Below, in pieces: positions 36,641-45,363 of a stretch of DNA of 64,000 nt. The stretch comes from Nocardia suismassiliense. Its GTDB lineage: Bacteria > Actinomycetota > Actinomycetes > Mycobacteriales > Mycobacteriaceae. Position 1 is the first letter of the stretch, and each line of letters opens with the position of its first letter. The notes under the pieces were generated by a model that was not told the origin of the DNA, ran no database searches, and saw nothing but the letters and a program-made list of their open reading frames with translations. Position numbers and translations under genes: made by a program. The stretch spans positions 27,303 through 91,302 of the forward strand of contig NZ_LT985361.1 in the NCBI RefSeq assembly GCF_900269665.1, in the 5' to 3' direction.

Positions 36641-39636
36641 CTGATACGACTCCATACTTGACCAGATCGGATATATTCGGCTAAGACGGCACGAGTATCC
36701 GGGTTCACAATCGTTACTCGATCCAGGTAATTGATGTTCTTGATAGCAGGGAGGTTACCCAAGAGTTCATCGAAAAGGTTCTCCTCCTTGATCAAGGTGC
36801 CATCAGGTCTCCGTGCCGTGAATGTGCCATCGGGACGCCATTCTTTCAGTTGCCCCTTCGTGCTGCTGCCGGTGTAGACCCTAGCATAAATCGTCGCACC
36901 CAGCTCGCCACTCATCGGCTTTTGCCAAAGTACCCTTTCCACCGCTTTATCGATACCATGATGAATCTTCGCCGTGAACTCTTGCGCAGTCTTTACCGGC
37001 TTCGCTAGTGCCGCAATTTCGACTCGACTGTCAAGAACGGGACCGCCTCTGGTCAGACTGACGGATGGACTATTGCTCGACAACAAACCGACATCGAACT
37101 CTGGCAATGCCTCGTCGGTACCAGGCCGTTTCAAAACGAAACGTTCAAGCGAAGTGACAGCGTGCATTCCAGGGTTCTCTGCCAGTAACCGCTGCACCTC
37201 GTACAGCTCGTGCAATACTTCCGGGAATTGCGCGTCTGTCTTCCCTTGATGGAACTTCAACCACTCATCCAGATCTCGCACGCGCGGTCTGGTCGAGGAG
37301 TCAAAGATATCGTTTGCGAGCTGCGCTCGGTTGAGCGGCGGTACACCAGCCCCACCGGTTCCGCCTCCAGGACCGGAACCGCCGCTACCTCCGCGAACGC
37401 TCTGCGCGAAGGCTCGGCCGAGCTCGAGTGCCCGCCCGTGCAGATCTGTGAGAGCTCTTCCGATGGTATTAACCTTCGCGCCCATGTCGGCGAATATTTC
37501 GCCCATGATTGCGCCTTCACGAGCTGCTGAACCCCGCCACGATGTTCCGGCAAAAGCGACATCCGGATTAGAGTCCAAAGTGCCGATCTTCGTTTGGATG
37601 AATTCGGTGATCTGAGTATCGGCCCGCGCCCACCAGTCGCCGAGTCTCTGAGGCACCCGGTCCAAAATCGTCGCACTTCTCGTCGCAGCATTAGACATCC
37701 AGCTCGGCATACGAGAATTGGTACCGCCGCCGAGTGCAGGGTCAATGCGTGTGGGCTCTTCAGGCTTAGGTGAGCGAGGTCCACGTCCAAATCGCAGTCC
37801 TGCCACTCCTACGGCTGCGCTGACACTGAGAAGGCCGACTGATTCCCACGGATTTTCCTTGATTTCTTTCGGCGTAACTCCGATCAGATCGCCAATTAGC
37901 GCGTTTTCGCGATCCGGGCGCTGGTAGGTGGAGCCGATACCATCGGATCCGACACGGATGGTGCTTGTCGTCGCCATGAAGTCAGTGAGGTTTCCCGCCA
38001 GATACTCAACACTGCCGACTACTGGGCGTACGAATGCTCCACCGATCTCAGCCAGTCGCTTTTCCCGATCAGGCGGCTGATATGTCGTCATCACGCCGTT
38101 CTGGGTTACCCGAATCGATGACATGCCTGCCATACCGTCCGTGACCTTTCGGAACGGATAGGCGACGACGTCGATTGCCATCCCACCCAAAGCCGTACCA
38201 CCGGTTATGGCGCCCGCAGCGACTTTCTCCCACGCCATACGGTCGTCCGGCGCGTTGTTATGACCGATCGGTTTGCCATTCGCGTCGAAGATGGTCTCGG
38301 ATTTATCCGCGTACCGACGCGTCCGTGTGCCATTCAGATTATAGGTGTCTTCGTACCATTCACCTTTACCGCGGAATTCATCGATCAACAGGCCTGCCTT
38401 ATTGGTGTGTAGCCAATGCAGACCGTCTTTTCCCTGCTCGGTGCGGCTGAGGTACGTATTGCCTTGACCATCATCCGTCAACGACCATCGTTTTCCGGTC
38501 TTGTCTAGGTGCCACCTGCTTCCATCACTGTCGATTCCGCCGACAAGTGTGCTGTCGACTCCGCCCTTCCCGTTCGGGGCAGCTTGGGTGATCAGTACAT
38601 TTCCGTAATTGTCGTGGTGATAGTTGTTGTACAGGCCCTGTTCGTTCAGCACACCGACGTCGGTGCCCACCCTGTTGCCGTTCACGTCGTACGACGGCGT
38701 TTCGACGCGCTTGCCGTCCGCGCTTATATCGGCCTCCATCGGAGCCGGGGACGCCGGATCGCCTCCTGCCGGTACGGTGTAGATCTTCGCCTTCCCGAGG
38801 TCTGCACCGTTGGTGCCGTCGGGATACCGGACCGCATACGAACCGTCAGCATTCGCCGTCCAAGTAGTCACGCCTCCCTGGCCATTGGAGACGGACCGCA
38901 TCTGCGTGATGGTGCCGTCGGCGTTACGAATCGTGGTGTCGATCGTTTGCCCGCCGGTGCCCGGCACGATCACGCTCGTCGCCAACCCGCCGTTGCCGGT
39001 TGGCGTGTCCCACGGAACGCCCTCAACAGGAGGCGCGGTAGGCGGCACCGGAGGAGCTTTGTCGTCGACCGGTTTGTCGGTGCCAGGGTTTGTGGTCGCC
39101 GGCGCCTGCTGCGGGTTCTGTTGCGGCTGTTGGTTTTGCGCTGGCTGCGGATTCTGTTGGGGTGGCGGGTTGTTCGCTGGCTGAGTGGCAGGTGCCTGCA
39201 CCTGCTGGTTGGCTCCGGGGACTGGCGGATTCTTCTGCTGCTCCTCGAGCCTGGCGCGGTTGGCCGCCTCCTGCTCCGCCGGCGTCTTCGGACTGTCGCC
39301 CAGGCCGGTCTGGTAGCTGACCGGCTTGATCACTGGCGCTCCGAAAGGTGTATCGACAGCCGGGAACGGCGCCGAATCGATCACCGCAGCAGCTGAATTC
39401 GCCGTGGGCCGAGCCGACTCGATCAGCTCCTTGCCCGCGAAGATTCGTGCCAGCTGCTGACTTGAAGAGGCCGCGGTCATGCCGTGGAAGTTATGGATAC
39501 GACCCGCGCCGGTACCCGCGCGTGCGGAATCGTCAACCGCCACACCACCCGCCGACAACGAGGACAGATGCGCGGTGCGCGCCGACACCCAGGGCGCCAC
39601 CTCGGTTCGCATCGGCCAAGCCGAGTTACTCGCCAT
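36637..39636 (-). CDS. Large polymorphic-toxin-like protein 1
   Basis: This protein of about 999 residues is modular. The N-terminal 75 residues are nearly identical to toxin 2 and include GRIHNFHGM at about residues 45-53. A Pro/Gln-rich linker follows (about 105-195), then an Rhs-like region with repeats such as DGSRWHLDKTGKRWSLTDDG (about 195-470), a hydrophobic middle part, and a C-terminal domain (about 760-999) unlike toxin 2. Within this domain LPEFDVGL and SRVEIAALAKPV are weakly like a restriction-fold nuclease but without a clear ExK, so the activity is unknown. There is no signal peptide. The start ATG at 39636 follows GAGG. An immunity candidate is coupled downstream. Confidence 0.75.
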   Translation of the reverse strand: MASNSAWPMRTEVAPWVSARTAHLSSLSAGGVAVDDSARAGTGAGRIHNFHGMTAASSSQQLARIFAGKELIESARPTANSAAAVIDSAPFPAVDTPFGAPVIKPVSYQTGLGDSPKTPAEQEAANRARLEEQQKNPPVPGANQQVQAPATQPANNPPPQQNPQPAQNQQPQQNPQQAPATTNPGTDKPVDDKAPPVPPTAPPVEGVPWDTPTGNGGLATSVIVPGTGGQTIDTTIRNADGTITQMRSVSNGQGGVTTWTANADGSYAVRYPDGTNGADLGKAKIYTVPAGGDPASPAPMEADISADGKRVETPSYDVNGNRVGTDVGVLNEQGLYNNYHHDNYGNVLITQAAPNGKGGVDSTLVGGIDSDGSRWHLDKTGKRWSLTDDGQGNTYLSRTEQGKDGLHWLHTNKAGLLIDEFRGKGEWYEDTYNLNGTRTRRYADKSETIFDANGKPIGHNNAPDDRMAWEKVAAGAITGGTALGGMAIDVVAYPFRKVTDGMAGMSSIRVTQNGVMTTYQPPDREKRLAEIGGAFVRPVVGSVEYLAGNLTDFMATTSTIRVGSDGIGSTYQRPDRENALIGDLIGVTPKEIKENPWESVGLLSVSAAVGVAGLRFGRGPRSPKPEEPTRIDPALGGGTNSRMPSWMSNAATRSATILDRVPQRLGDWWARADTQITEFIQTKIGTLDSNPDVAFAGTSWRGSAAREGAIMGEIFADMGAKVNTIGRALTDLHGRALELGRAFAQSVRGGSGGSGPGGGTGGAGVPPLNRAQLANDIFDSSTRPRVRDLDEWLKFHQGKTDAQFPEVLHELYEVQRLLAENPGMHAVTSLERFVLKRPGTDEALPEFDVGLLSSNSPSVSLTRGGPVLDSRVEIAALAKPVKTAQEFTAKIHHGIDKAVERVLWQKPMSGELGATIYARVYTGSSTKGQLKEWRPDGTFTARRPDGTLIKEENLFDELLGNLPAIKNINYLDRVTIVNPDTRAVLAEYIRSGQVWSRIR

Positions 39637-39718
39637 AACAGACCTCAATCGCAGTCAGAATTCGAGAAGAGAGAAAAGATGCCGCGGTTTGACCCTCGAA
39701 CTCGACGGCAAGACGACA

Positions 39719-39746
39719 AAGCGGCCCGGAGCTTTCCGGGCAGCTT
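39719..39746. terminator. Imperfect copy of a terminator hairpin
   Basis: AAGCGGCCCGGA and TCCGGGCAGCTT form an 11-of-12 bp stem around GCTT. This is the counterpart of the perfect hairpin at 44401-44428 within the duplicated block upstream of each toxin gene. Confidence 0.6.
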
Positions 39747-39826
39747 GGTATTCAATGCTGGTTCAGACGACGATTCGAGCTTCCGCAGAGGGACTTACGC
39801 CCCGTGACGGCTGCTGCGACCTCCGC

Positions 39827-39925
39827 CTACGAGACCGGAGCGTCGACGTACATCCAGGTGCCGTTGCGGTAAACCTGGTGCTCGTAGTACCGGATCCGGA
39901 TCGGCACGCGCCATACACCGTTCAG
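39827..39925 (-). pseudogene. 3' fragment of the tail-module gene at 44510-44818
   Basis: The last ~20 codons of the 102-residue protein gene are repeated here almost exactly: YEHQVYRNGTWMYVDAPVS and stop. They are preceded by a short rearranged join (LNGVWRVPIRIRY) where the intact gene has FNGAWELGVKRMRDGYQILY. The fragment shows that a block covering this gene end, the hairpin and the toxin 5' end was duplicated and then trimmed. Confidence 0.75.
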
Positions 39926-40275
39926 ACATGCGGCAGCGCTCAGCCTGTCGGCGGTCCACGCGTAGCCGAACCTCCGCCTGCTCCGACATCCCCTCGACTA
40001 CTGACCGAGGTATTGCCCCCACGACGGCAGGATGAAGACCGGATCACACGCGGGATAACGTCTTTGCACCGTCTTCGCCGGGATGTGGCGGTGCAGCACC
40101 TGTCAGCAGCATCCGAAACTGCAGCATTTTTCCCGGCGATGCCGGGGCGCACTAAGAGGTCCAGATCGGTAGAATCGACATCACCCGGGCACAGAACCAG
40201 CCCGTGACCAGCGACGAATCCGATAGCCACGCAACACTATTGCGGAACCGCTCCCGACTTCAAGAGAGCCACAGA
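39926..40275. other. Scar region between duplicated toxin loci
   Basis: About 350 nt without a recognisable gene. A 96-codon minus-strand frame (39940-40230) has no family-like features. It is probably remnant sequence from cassette rearrangement. Confidence 0.35.
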
Positions 40276-40690
40276 TCACCAGGACTCAAAACTAGCGAAC
40301 GCGGCGGGATCGATAGCGGCGAGCATTTTCTGAAGATATGCTGCTCTGGCCGTACGCCCTTTGATGCCCGAGCCCTCGTCGATGAACAGGCAAAATGGTA
40401 AAGACACTTCGACAGCGCATTGAAGCTCGAATTAGCAAGCTCCAAAGCACCTGACTCGACACTGAGTAGAACCGCCCTACCACCATCGATGTCGAACCCG
40501 AACAACATCGAGTACAGGTCGGCCGGAACAGCACCGATCACCATCAGTGCGGTATTCGCAGTACGTCACGCAAAGCCACCGGCACCGTGCCAACCCACCT
40601 GAGCTGCAGCCATCGCATCTATTTCCGCATCGCTGACACCTTGGACCGACTCGGCACGGAACCCTCTGGGCAAGCTCCTGATCGACAATC
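40276..40690 (-). pseudogene. Decayed orphan immunity gene (SUKH-like)
   Basis: Read across frames, this stretch encodes a protein resembling SUKH-type immunity proteins. It reads AESVQGVSDAEIDAMAAAQVGWHGAGG, then an in-frame TGA, then ANTALMVIGAVPADLYSMLFGFD, and ALELANSSFNALSKCLYHF. After a 1-nt frameshift it continues LFIDEGSGIKGRTARAAYLQ and ends DPAAFASFESW. The NSS..F..L and iDP.aFA..esW patterns are the family cues. It lies between two active-looking toxin loci and has no intact toxin of its own. Confidence 0.6.
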
Positions 40691-40841
40691 ACGAATTAGA
40701 CGAGTCTCGGCGACCTGTCTTTTCACAGGTACCCCACCAAGGAAGGGTCAGCCGGCAGGACCGGCATACTGAGTAATATTCTCAGCTTGGACGAGCGGCT
40801 TCATGCAACGAGCTGGCTACTCTATGGCATGCCACAGAATG

Positions 40842-41276
40842 TCATCGCCCTATACCGATACCAATAGCACTCTCAGCGGCGGCCAAGATTCGCGGTACTT
40901 CGGGAGGCGTCCAGCGTTTGAGGTCGTCGTAAACAATATCCATCGGCGATACCGAACGTTCGAGTCCATCACGACCGCGCAGGGTCAAGATATAATTTGC
41001 TCCCTGATCATCCGAAATAAGATCCCATGCAGCACCATGCTCTACGATCAATACTTGCGCGACGTAAGCTGCAAGCATTGTGTGCAACCACCGCCAGTCG
41101 TCGTCGTCCATGGAATCATATTCTTGGGAAGCGACGAAATCATCAAAGATGGCTAGAAAGGACAATGGATCGGCATCCAGGTCGAGATGGCCGGCGTCCA
41201 GCGCATCAACCAACCCTGCCAATGCCTCTCGACGTTGCCTCTCCCACTCGGCAATTCGAGAAGAGTTCGAATCCAT
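40842..41276 (-). CDS. Candidate immunity protein for toxin 2
   Basis: This 144-residue acidic, helical protein directly follows the toxin 2 gene on the same strand. I chose the ATG at 41276, preceded by GAGGG with 5-nt spacing; ATGs at 41288 and 41303 would overlap the toxin stop. No named family is recognised. Notable are acidic clusters (SMDDDDWRWLH) that could block a basic nuclease surface. The pairing with a nuclease-like toxin is inferred from position. Confidence 0.65.
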   Translation of the reverse strand: MDSNSSRIAEWERQRREALAGLVDALDAGHLDLDADPLSFLAIFDDFVASQEYDSMDDDDWRWLHTMLAAYVAQVLIVEHGAAWDLISDDQGANYILTLRGRDGLERSVSPMDIVYDDLKRWTPPEVPRILAAAESAIGIGIGR

Positions 41277-41290
41277 TGCGTCCCTCATTC

Positions 41291-44200
41291 CTACATGTGC
41301 CATACGTATCTGATATTAGCGCGGGCTAGCTCGGCGACCAGATCAGGACTTGGACCCGCCCCAAGGAACTCCCACATCGGATCATAGCCTGGATCGGCCT
41401 TGCGTAGTGCGTAGTCTTTAGCGATCTGATGCTTGATATGGGGGCTCAATGGCACTTCGAGCTCCTTGGTGACCCACTTGCCGGGTTTTACCTCGACTCT
41501 TCGATACCGTTGGTACATTTTTACTTCGATAGCGATAATGCGACCGTTACCGAGATCGACCGGGACGTCCACCTTCCTGACCGTGTCCTTATCGATCGGA
41601 AAGTGCGGATCGGTGTTCTCTGGCACGTTATACGGACGTTCAGGCCCCGCTCCGTACCGTTCACGCGAATTTACTTCTGCTTCCTGCCAACGCCTACTCT
41701 TGTCCTTCAAGTTGCGGACCTGCTTGATCGACTTCGCAGCTTTCCCCGGCATCAGAGCGGGTAGTAGTTTTTGAGGCCGCCATGGACCGTTCGGTGACGG
41801 TGTTGCAGCGGAATCAAACCTTGTTGCACCCGAATTGATGCTCCCGCCAAAATTATCGAAGAAGCCACTGGGTACGCCTGCGGGCACAGCTCTCGGACCA
41901 TCGATCAACGAACGGATCGTGTGGGCGAAATCTCGGTAGACCTGGAGCTCCGCCTCGAGGAATGCAGCGATCTTCGAAGGCGTTTTGTCGGTTCCACGCC
42001 GGGGCCGGGGCTCAGTGGTAGTCGACGCGGCATCCCGTGGTCGTTGCCTCGGTTGCGTGCTGCGAGGTTGCGCAGCCGGCGCACCGTGCGGCTGGTTTCC
42101 GGTACCGCCGCGTGAAGGTGTCCGGTCGACGGGGCGGGGTGTTGGTGAATCTTGGTGCGTAATGCCGCCCCGATTGGGTGCAGCATTGCCCTGCTCACGG
42201 CTTGGGTTTCGGACGGGGCTTGCGTCTTTACGCGCAGGGACGTCTACCTTTGGTCCCCTCGGCACACCGAGTGTGTTCGGCTTGCCCGCCAGCTTGTCAG
42301 CCGCCTTCGCCGCGGCCCCGATGGCAGCTGCATCTCCCAGATGTGCGGTGCCAGTGGCGATCTTGCCGACCTGGGCAGCGGCTGCCGCGGTCTCCCCGCC
42401 TGCGGCAGCCGCACCGCCGCCCTTGATGGGGGAGAACAGGGTGACGGTGCCGAAGACTGCTCGGCCAAGAGTGCCCCCGGGATCGTCGGAGAAGGTGGTC
42501 CAGTCGGTACCGATAAGAAGTTTGGAGGTTTCGTTCAGCGCGGACTTGTTGTTGTCCCAGATTTCGCCGAAGGTCGTGCCAAGCCCTTGCTTGCCCGCCG
42601 CGAAGCCGTAGATAGTCCCGAAGTCCTTGACCCTCGCTTGGGCGTTGCTTGTGAACACCGTGGCGAGGCTTTGGCCCAAGCCGGTAAAGGCTTCCACCTT
42701 TGTCGTCAGGTTCGGTTCTTTACCGAAGAACTTGCCGATGTCGTTGATGTTGTCGTTGGCGCCGGTCAGCGCACCAATGCCTTCAAGTAACCCGCCTGCG
42801 GCGCCGTAGACGCCCTTTCGGTAGGCGTTGGCGAAGTCGAGAGTCTTGTCGAGGACACTGCGGGTGTCGATCTCATTCCCATTCTTGTCGAACTCGACCG
42901 TCTCACCACCGTCGTAGACAATCCGGAAACCGTTGTCGTGGTTTTCGATTCGGCCTCGCGTGTTGTTCTCGAGGTCTTGGATGGTGTCGATCATCTTGCC
43001 GTCGGGGCCGCGGGTCGAACCCAGAACGATCTGACCGTTACGTGACCACGACCACAGCAATTCACCGTTCGGTGCGAACTTGCGCCTCGCGACGGCGTTG
43101 CCAGCCGCATCCACCATGCTTTCGGCAGTATTGGGGCCGTCAGGTGCGATCTCCCAGCGATTGCCTTGCTGATCGGTCCGCCAGCCGAGGCCGTCGCCAC
43201 CCATCTGGCCGACAACCCATGGTGTAGCAAACTCTTTACTGCCAGGGCGGCTTTCGAGGGTTACCCTGCTGCCATCGGGTAGAAGTTTGGTTTCCAGATA
43301 GCTGACACCATCGGGCTGCTTTTCGAGTATCGACCTCGCAATGTCCCCGTTCGAGTCCGCTGACTCTTTTGCCCAGTTGCCCTTGCCATCGCCCTGGATG
43401 TATTCGTTGGCACCGTTGACCATGTCGCCGCCTGCGGGGACGGTGTAAGTCTCGGTCGCGCCCGCGTTCGGCTGACCCGCGCCCGCCACGTAGGTGACCG
43501 AATGGCGGCCGTCGGCGTGGGCGGTCCACACGGTCACACCACCCTGATCGTTGGCCACTGCCCGATGTGAGGTGATGACTTTGCCGTCGGCGTCGCGAAC
43601 TTCGGTGTCGATCGTCTGGCCGCCTGTACCAGCGACGATGGTGCTGGTCTGGGTACCGCCGTTGCCCATAGGGGTTACCTGCGGGACACCCTCGACCGGA
43701 GGCGTAGCGGGCGGGGCTGGAGGAGCGATGGGTTGTCCCGGCAAGGGACCCGGTGGCGTCTTGTTTTCGACCGGCTTGTCACTGGTCGGCGCCGTCGGCG
43801 GTGCAACCGTTGTCGCGGGCGGTGCGATGGCCGCTGGTGCGGGCGGAGGTGCGTCCTTCTGCTGGTTGTTCTCGCGGATCCGCCGGTCGTTCGCGTCGAT
43901 CTCGGCCTGTAGCCTGTCCGACTCTTCTTTGGTGGTTGGACCAGGCGATCCCAGGCCCTTGTCGAAACCGATGGGCTTGGCCCCGGTTATGACAACTGGC
44001 CCATTGGACGGTGCCGAGGCTGCCGGTTGCGCGTCTGCGGCCTGGAACGGAGCCGAATCGGCCACCGCAGCCATGGAATTCGCGTTCGGCCGGGCTGACT
44101 CGACCAGCTCCTTGCCCGCGAAGATTCGTGCCAACTGTTGGCCTGAAGAGGTCGCGGTCATGCCATGGAAGTTGTGGACACGGCCCTCGCCGGTACCCGC

Positions 44201-44317
44201 GCGTGCGGAATCATCAACCGCCACACCGCCCGCCGACAACGAGGCCAAGTGCGAGGTACGGGTCGACGCCCATGGCGGCACTTCGTTCTGCTTCGGCCGC
44301 ACCGAATTACTCGCCAT
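41291..44317 (-). CDS. Large polymorphic-toxin-like protein 2 with nuclease-like C-terminus
   Basis: This protein of about 1008 residues is paralogous to toxin 1. It shares the N-terminal 75 residues (including GRVHNFHGM at 45-53) and the PPVEGVP / GTGGQTID / TYTVPAGGD region after the Pro-rich linker; middle and C-terminal parts differ. The last ~130 residues look like a restriction-endonuclease-fold toxin. They read KVDVPVDLGNGRIIAIEVKMYQ, with D917 and E931-x-K933 spaced as in PD-(D/E)xK nucleases, then a conserved-looking HIKHQIAKDYALRK. A second Pro/Arg-rich linker (about 720-850) precedes it. There is no signal peptide. The start follows GAGG. A perfect terminator lies between it and the lysis operon upstream. 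Confidence 0.8.
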   Translation of the reverse strand: MASNSVRPKQNEVPPWASTRTSHLASLSAGGVAVDDSARAGTGEGRVHNFHGMTATSSGQQLARIFAGKELVESARPNANSMAAVADSAPFQAADAQPAASAPSNGPVVITGAKPIGFDKGLGSPGPTTKEESDRLQAEIDANDRRIRENNQQKDAPPPAPAAIAPPATTVAPPTAPTSDKPVENKTPPGPLPGQPIAPPAPPATPPVEGVPQVTPMGNGGTQTSTIVAGTGGQTIDTEVRDADGKVITSHRAVANDQGGVTVWTAHADGRHSVTYVAGAGQPNAGATETYTVPAGGDMVNGANEYIQGDGKGNWAKESADSNGDIARSILEKQPDGVSYLETKLLPDGSRVTLESRPGSKEFATPWVVGQMGGDGLGWRTDQQGNRWEIAPDGPNTAESMVDAAGNAVARRKFAPNGELLWSWSRNGQIVLGSTRGPDGKMIDTIQDLENNTRGRIENHDNGFRIVYDGGETVEFDKNGNEIDTRSVLDKTLDFANAYRKGVYGAAGGLLEGIGALTGANDNINDIGKFFGKEPNLTTKVEAFTGLGQSLATVFTSNAQARVKDFGTIYGFAAGKQGLGTTFGEIWDNNKSALNETSKLLIGTDWTTFSDDPGGTLGRAVFGTVTLFSPIKGGGAAAAGGETAAAAAQVGKIATGTAHLGDAAAIGAAAKAADKLAGKPNTLGVPRGPKVDVPARKDASPVRNPSREQGNAAPNRGGITHQDSPTPRPVDRTPSRGGTGNQPHGAPAAQPRSTQPRQRPRDAASTTTEPRPRRGTDKTPSKIAAFLEAELQVYRDFAHTIRSLIDGPRAVPAGVPSGFFDNFGGSINSGATRFDSAATPSPNGPWRPQKLLPALMPGKAAKSIKQVRNLKDKSRRWQEAEVNSRERYGAGPERPYNVPENTDPHFPIDKDTVRKVDVPVDLGNGRIIAIEVKMYQRYRRVEVKPGKWVTKELEVPLSPHIKHQIAKDYALRKADPGYDPMWEFLGAGPSPDLVAELARANIRYVWHM

Positions 44318-44400
44318 AACAGACCTCAATCGCAGTCAGAATTCGAGAAGAGAGAAAAGATGCCGCGGTTTGACCCCTCGAACTCGACGGCAAGACGACA

Positions 44401-44428
44401 AAGCGGCCCGGAGCTTTCCGGGCCGCTT
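44401..44428. terminator. Intrinsic terminator between lysis operon and toxin 2
   Basis: A perfect 12-bp stem AAGCGGCCCGGA/TCCGGGCCGCTT with loop GCTT lies downstream of the 44510-44818 gene (minus strand) and 84 nt before the toxin 2 start. It would separate the tail/lysis transcript from the toxin gene. Confidence 0.8.
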
Positions 44429-44509
44429 GGTATTCAATGTTGGTTCAGATGACGATTCGAGCTTTCGCGGAAAGACCTACGTCCCCATGGCGGCTGCTGC
44501 GACCTCCGC

Positions 44510-44818
44510 CTACGAGACCGGTGCGTCGACGTACATCCATGTCCCGTTGCGGTAAACCTGGTGCTCGTAGTACAGGATCTGGTAACCGTCGCGCATGCGC
44601 TTCACACCGAGTTCCCATGCACCGTTGAACTCTTCGCCGCCGATGCCGACGCGGATGCGGTGTACTTCGACGCTCTTGTTGTCGTAGCGGATGACCAGGC
44701 GCACCGTGTTGGAATGCTCGTCGGTGTCGACTTCCTCCACTCGCTTGAATCCAGCGATATGGATAGTGTCACCGTAAAGGGTGGGCTGCATTTCTACGAC
44801 CATGAAGGTATCGGGCAT
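44510..44818 (-). CDS. Conserved small protein at the end of the tail/lysis module
   Basis: This 102-residue beta-rich protein (EVHRIRVGIGGEEFNGAWELG, YYEHQVYRNGTWMYVDAPVS) is of unknown function. It follows the holin-like genes and is the last gene before a terminator. A partial copy of its 3' end lies at 39827-39925, upstream of toxin 1, tying this gene to the duplication that made the two toxin loci. Confidence 0.7.
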   Translation of the reverse strand: MPDTFMVVEMQPTLYGDTIHIAGFKRVEEVDTDEHSNTVRLVIRYDNKSVEVHRIRVGIGGEEFNGAWELGVKRMRDGYQILYYEHQVYRNGTWMYVDAPVS

Positions 44819-44859
44819 GGTGCTTTGCTTTCTGTGCTGGTGAGCAGGGTTGTCCTGCT

Positions 44860-45159
44860 TCAGATTTCCTCTTGGAGCGAGGAGGGGATTTTGTAGCGGG
44901 CCTTGGGTGGTTCTTGGCCGGGGACGTGCAGGCGGAGGAAGCCGCGTAGTTCGTCGATGTGTTGCTGGAGGGCGCGGATCAGGCGGATGGCTTCGCGGAA
45001 GCGTTTTTTGTCGTCTGCCGCTTGGGTTTCCAGGATCTCGACGCGGGTGCGGAGTTTGCCTACCTCACGCGCCTGCCAGGCGGTGATCGCACCGATGACG
45101 GTGGCGACGGCGATGCCGAAGGCTTGCACCAGTTCGGGATTCAGCCAGTGCTGGGCCAT
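44860..45159 (-). CDS. Holin-like protein with one membrane helix and coiled coil
   Basis: This 99-residue protein has one membrane segment (about residues 12-29, AFGIAVATVIGAITAW), then a charged coiled coil (KLRTRVEILETQAADDKKRF...) and a polar tail. The layout resembles the second, DUF2746-like membrane protein found beside holins in actinophages. It starts directly after the holin stop codon with no gap, and is probably part of the lysis cassette. Confidence 0.7.
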   Translation of the reverse strand: MAQHWLNPELVQAFGIAVATVIGAITAWQAREVGKLRTRVEILETQAADDKKRFREAIRLIRALQQHIDELRGFLRLHVPGQEPPKARYKIPSSLQEEI

Positions 45160-45363
45160 TCATAGCCTGCCTTCCTGCCGGTCGACCGGGGTCACCGCCG
45201 GTCGAATGAGCAGGCCGGCGAGCACGGGGGTGAGCAGGCCGTAGACGGCCAGCACCGCTTCGATCCACGCGGTATCGATCTGGTGGCCGACTATGAAGGC
45301 GATAACTCCGGTGACGGCGACGAGTACCGAACGGATGAGCGCGGGTTCGGGAATCCGGTTCAT
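45160..45363 (-). CDS. Holin (two membrane helices)
   Basis: This 67-residue protein has two hydrophobic helices (about 10-27 and 32-53), a basic C-terminus and a short turn between, the usual class II holin plan. Its start ATG shares a base with the amidase stop (TGATG). Holins open the membrane to release the endolysin. The family is not identifiable beyond topology and context. Confidence 0.75.
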   Translation of the reverse strand: MNRIPEPALIRSVLVAVTGVIAFIVGHQIDTAWIEAVLAVYGLLTPVLAGLLIRPAVTPVDRQEGRL

